Below are positions 63,201 to 64,000 of a stretch of 64,000 nucleotides of DNA, one piece after another (position 1 is the stretch's first letter; each line of letters starts with the position of its first letter). The DNA is taken from contig JAGBEI010000031.1 in assembly GCA_017937065.1 (NCBI GenBank), forward strand, positions 124,001 to 188,000, read 5' to 3'. The DNA comes from Clostridia bacterium. Lineage in GTDB: Bacteria > Bacillota > Clostridia > Oscillospirales > QAKW01. Under the pieces are notes generated by a model that was given only the letters and a program-made list of their open reading frames with translations, did no database searches and was not told the origin of the DNA. The position numbers and the translations under genes are program-made.

Positions 63201-63742
63201 AAAAAAGCGTGCCGCAGCCGCGGTTTCTTCAAAACGGCGTAACGGGCGCCGACCGCGGCAATGCAACGCACAGATTTTTGCAGTTCTGCGATTTTGACGC
63301 CGTCTGTGACATGGCTTCACTTGAACGCGAGGCTAAGCGCCTGACTGAAAACGAATTTATTTCAAAACGCGACGGAGAGCTTATCGAAAGGGAAAAGATA
63401 CTCGCCTTTTTACAAAGCGATACAATGCGCCGCCTCAGTACGCTCGGCACCTGCAGTAAAGAACAGCGTTTCTTGTTTACTCTGCCCGCAAACGAGGTTA
63501 TGGATACAGACAGTGACGAACAGATAATAATACAGGGCGTCATTGACTGCTGGTATGTCGAAAACGGAAAAGCCGTAATCGTAGACTATAAAACAGACAG
63601 CGTAAAGTGCGCCGCAGAGCTTGTGCGCCGATATGAAGTCCAGCTTCAGATGTATGAGAAGGCGCTTTTGAAGCTAAATGGAATAGAAACCGCGCACAAA
63701 TATATATACAGCTTTGCGCTGTCCGAGTTTATCGAGGTCTGA
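60215..63742 (+). CDS. addA: AddA helicase-nuclease subunit
   Basis: This 1175-residue subunit has UvrD-type helicase motifs: Walker A AAAGSGKTAVL, TYTNAAAAQMR, DEFQDCS with Walker B, VGDVKQSIYRFRNA, LLSIHRSKGLEFPVVFL, and LYVALTRAKSHLF. The C-terminal nuclease has NATHRFLQF and VDYKTDS. ATG at 60215 is chosen because AAGGAGG lies close and it overlaps the addB stop. It is the motor for 3'-5' unwinding. Confidence 0.97.
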   Translation: MKFTPSQKLASELTGNSLTVSAAAGSGKTAVLVARVVSRLCGKEKQCSADRLLILTYTNAAAAQMRRRIAGALRDKLSENPDSDYIRRQLLLLPAAKICTIHAACFDLIRQNFDKLGLDPRFSIAEETRLELMRSELTDEFIEDLYERAENDENAQAVISYFTRGRDDSALYDALQNGCAFLQNEPYPEDFIEFACRTNDSVFDLLPDGFIYKYIHKTLSDIVRQYDALTSRAQFAGFEKLCEFYGDERNGIQQVLKFITERDFNKAQKAAETKLKNHPPRKKDTDEELWNSLKEEHGRQKERFSNLCDDFLYSDESAVLNDRKSELLIIKQFFTLCLELENKLKAQRRRLKLVSFNDAEKYALKLLIASHSGKSIVKTELAKQLSAFYDEIIVDEFQDCSKIQDYIFRSLSKDEKNIFTVGDVKQSIYRFRNAFPQLFIKKLEHAALPQADETALTYPAKLNLEHNFRSHPKILNFVNRVFDTLMTKERGGIDYCSGHRLSNGGLYDQDAPASVTLSLLVSNGQEKQTALSRLEGEANFIAGKIKEIVGTLSFYDTDKNIQRAVTYGDIAILMRAPATTGAVIEKTLEAAGIGCINNNPSEKYLDTPHVRDVLAYLQSIDNPYNDIPLITLMYSDYFGFTVNELGKIRARNKNMLFFDAVKSYAEKDEKTKNFVNTLENLRQKSTVTDVYGLLNIIYEQSGILLRVLSEPDGEAARANLMLLLDFAAQFESMRYRGLFSFINYVLKLIERDQTVPAARLRKSYSCVHLLSIHRSKGLEFPVVFLVNAGNDITLNISGDILADSELGAGAYLRDSVKHRDFSTLCRTAIKEKIKEDEIYEYIRLLYVALTRAKSHLFISAAMNADDAEKAILRAERSGGMPSDCDICDKKNFFMWILYSVIGCADAAPFAAFAGAQAMPRKEGSGLFKAEIFTLGSESESPLSEDACNESDESVFSAKYIEEMISRKYAFEESTKIPSKLSVSEIKSMKNADTEVKKSVPQPRFLQNGVTGADRGNATHRFLQFCDFDAVCDMASLEREAKRLTENEFISKRDGELIEREKILAFLQSDTMRRLSTLGTCSKEQRFLFTLPANEVMDTDSDEQIIIQGVIDCWYVENGKAVIVDYKTDSVKCAAELVRRYEVQLQMYEKALLKLNGIETAHKYIYSFALSEFIEV

Positions 63743-63856
63743 CAGACGCCACCGCAGTCTGCTTCAATCGGATTTTTCTTTTTATATACGCTGCGTTTTA
63801 ATTTGCGGCAAAGCAATTAAAACAGTACGTGAGAATTTTATAAAATAAAAATAAAA

Positions 63857-63899
63857 GACATGGCATATATTTTTCTGTAAGGAGAAATAAAGCCATGTC
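63857..63899 (+). promoter_or_regulatory. inverted repeat around the SD and start of the last gene
   Basis: GACATGGC (63857-63864) and its reverse complement GCCATGTC (63892-63899) flank 27 bases that include the AAGGAG SD; the second arm contains the ATG. The mRNA could hide its own start. This may be regulation or chance. Confidence 0.5.
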
Positions 63900-64000
63900 A
63901 TTTTTATTACCATGTGATATCAAATACAATCCTCACGGAATACGCTCGAAAGATGCCGAACAGCTTAGACGGCAGCACGGCGACAACAGCTTTACAAAGC
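63895..64000 (+). CDS. probable P-type cation ATPase, N-terminus only
   Basis: From ATG at 63895, with SD AAGGAG 10 bases upstream, 35 codons run to the window edge. The peptide has the form RSKDAEQLRRQHGDNSFT, which is like the N-terminal actuator region of P-type Ca/Mg ATPases (xAxxLRxxYGxNxL). The rest is outside the window, so the call is tentative. Confidence 0.55.
   Translation, partial: MSFLLPCDIKYNPHGIRSKDAEQLRRQHGDNSFTK

Overview
The window looks like part of a chromosome from an anaerobic, gut-type clostridium (Firmicutes, class Clostridia). Support comes from low-to-moderate GC, strong AGGAGG-type Shine-Dalgarno (SD) sites, frequent GTG/TTG starts, AddAB instead of RecBCD, HPr kinase, a ROK glucokinase, RicT, ferredoxins, a flavin/iron-sulfur transhydrogenase and an NADP-type glutamate dehydrogenase. 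Genus cannot be fixed from the sequence alone.

Layout. 1-1240: end of a small membrane-protein operon with an 11-residue-repeat protein. 1293-9334: a TfoX-N protein and three genes that read as an Stn-type transhydrogenase (stnABC), facing gdhA and a GH36-like alpha-galactosidase. 9867-14535: a complete Bce-type antimicrobial-peptide sensing and detoxification module (RR, HK, ATPase, permease) with a candidate operator. 14553-20013: an unknown membrane protein, a GtrB-like GT2 and a YfhO-GtrA fusion, probably a cell-surface glycosylation system. 20167-23518: glycerate kinase, an ArsC/Spx-like protein, a broken sugar-phosphate isomerase and an MFS transporter under a perfect palindrome. 23564-29063: a CotH/DUF4956/VTC-domain cluster behind a two-component system. 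29187-34218: an eight-gene redox-like cluster (two flavodoxins, cupin, carboxymuconolactone decarboxylase family, DUF4405, cyclophilin-like lipoprotein, MerR, LysR). 34828-35846: a dead methyltransferase, an O6-alkylguanine methyltransferase and a small protein.

36799-44634 is a 7.8-kb integrated element. It has a tyrosine integrase, an excisionase, a sigma-like regulator and a cargo of LysR, prolyl-tRNA editing-type protein, glutamate 5-kinase, EamA transporter and KTR protein, but no relaxase or conjugation genes. Its two ends split a tRNA-Ser(CGA) gene in the anticodon loop. The two host halves carry complementary acceptor arms. The element holds a complete tRNA-Ser(CGA) with its own terminator next to the interrupted host promoter side, so it appears to bring its own replacement tRNA. 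This is the most unusual structure in the window.

44888-64000 is mostly core chromosome: LysR/YeiH pair, rpmB, hprK-glcK, a CDF metal transporter with no standard start codon, an XRE membrane regulator, ferredoxin, an overlapping femX-alr-holB-ricT operon, a DUF1858 protein, an HAD phosphatase, addB-addA, and the start of a probable P-type cation ATPase running off the edge.
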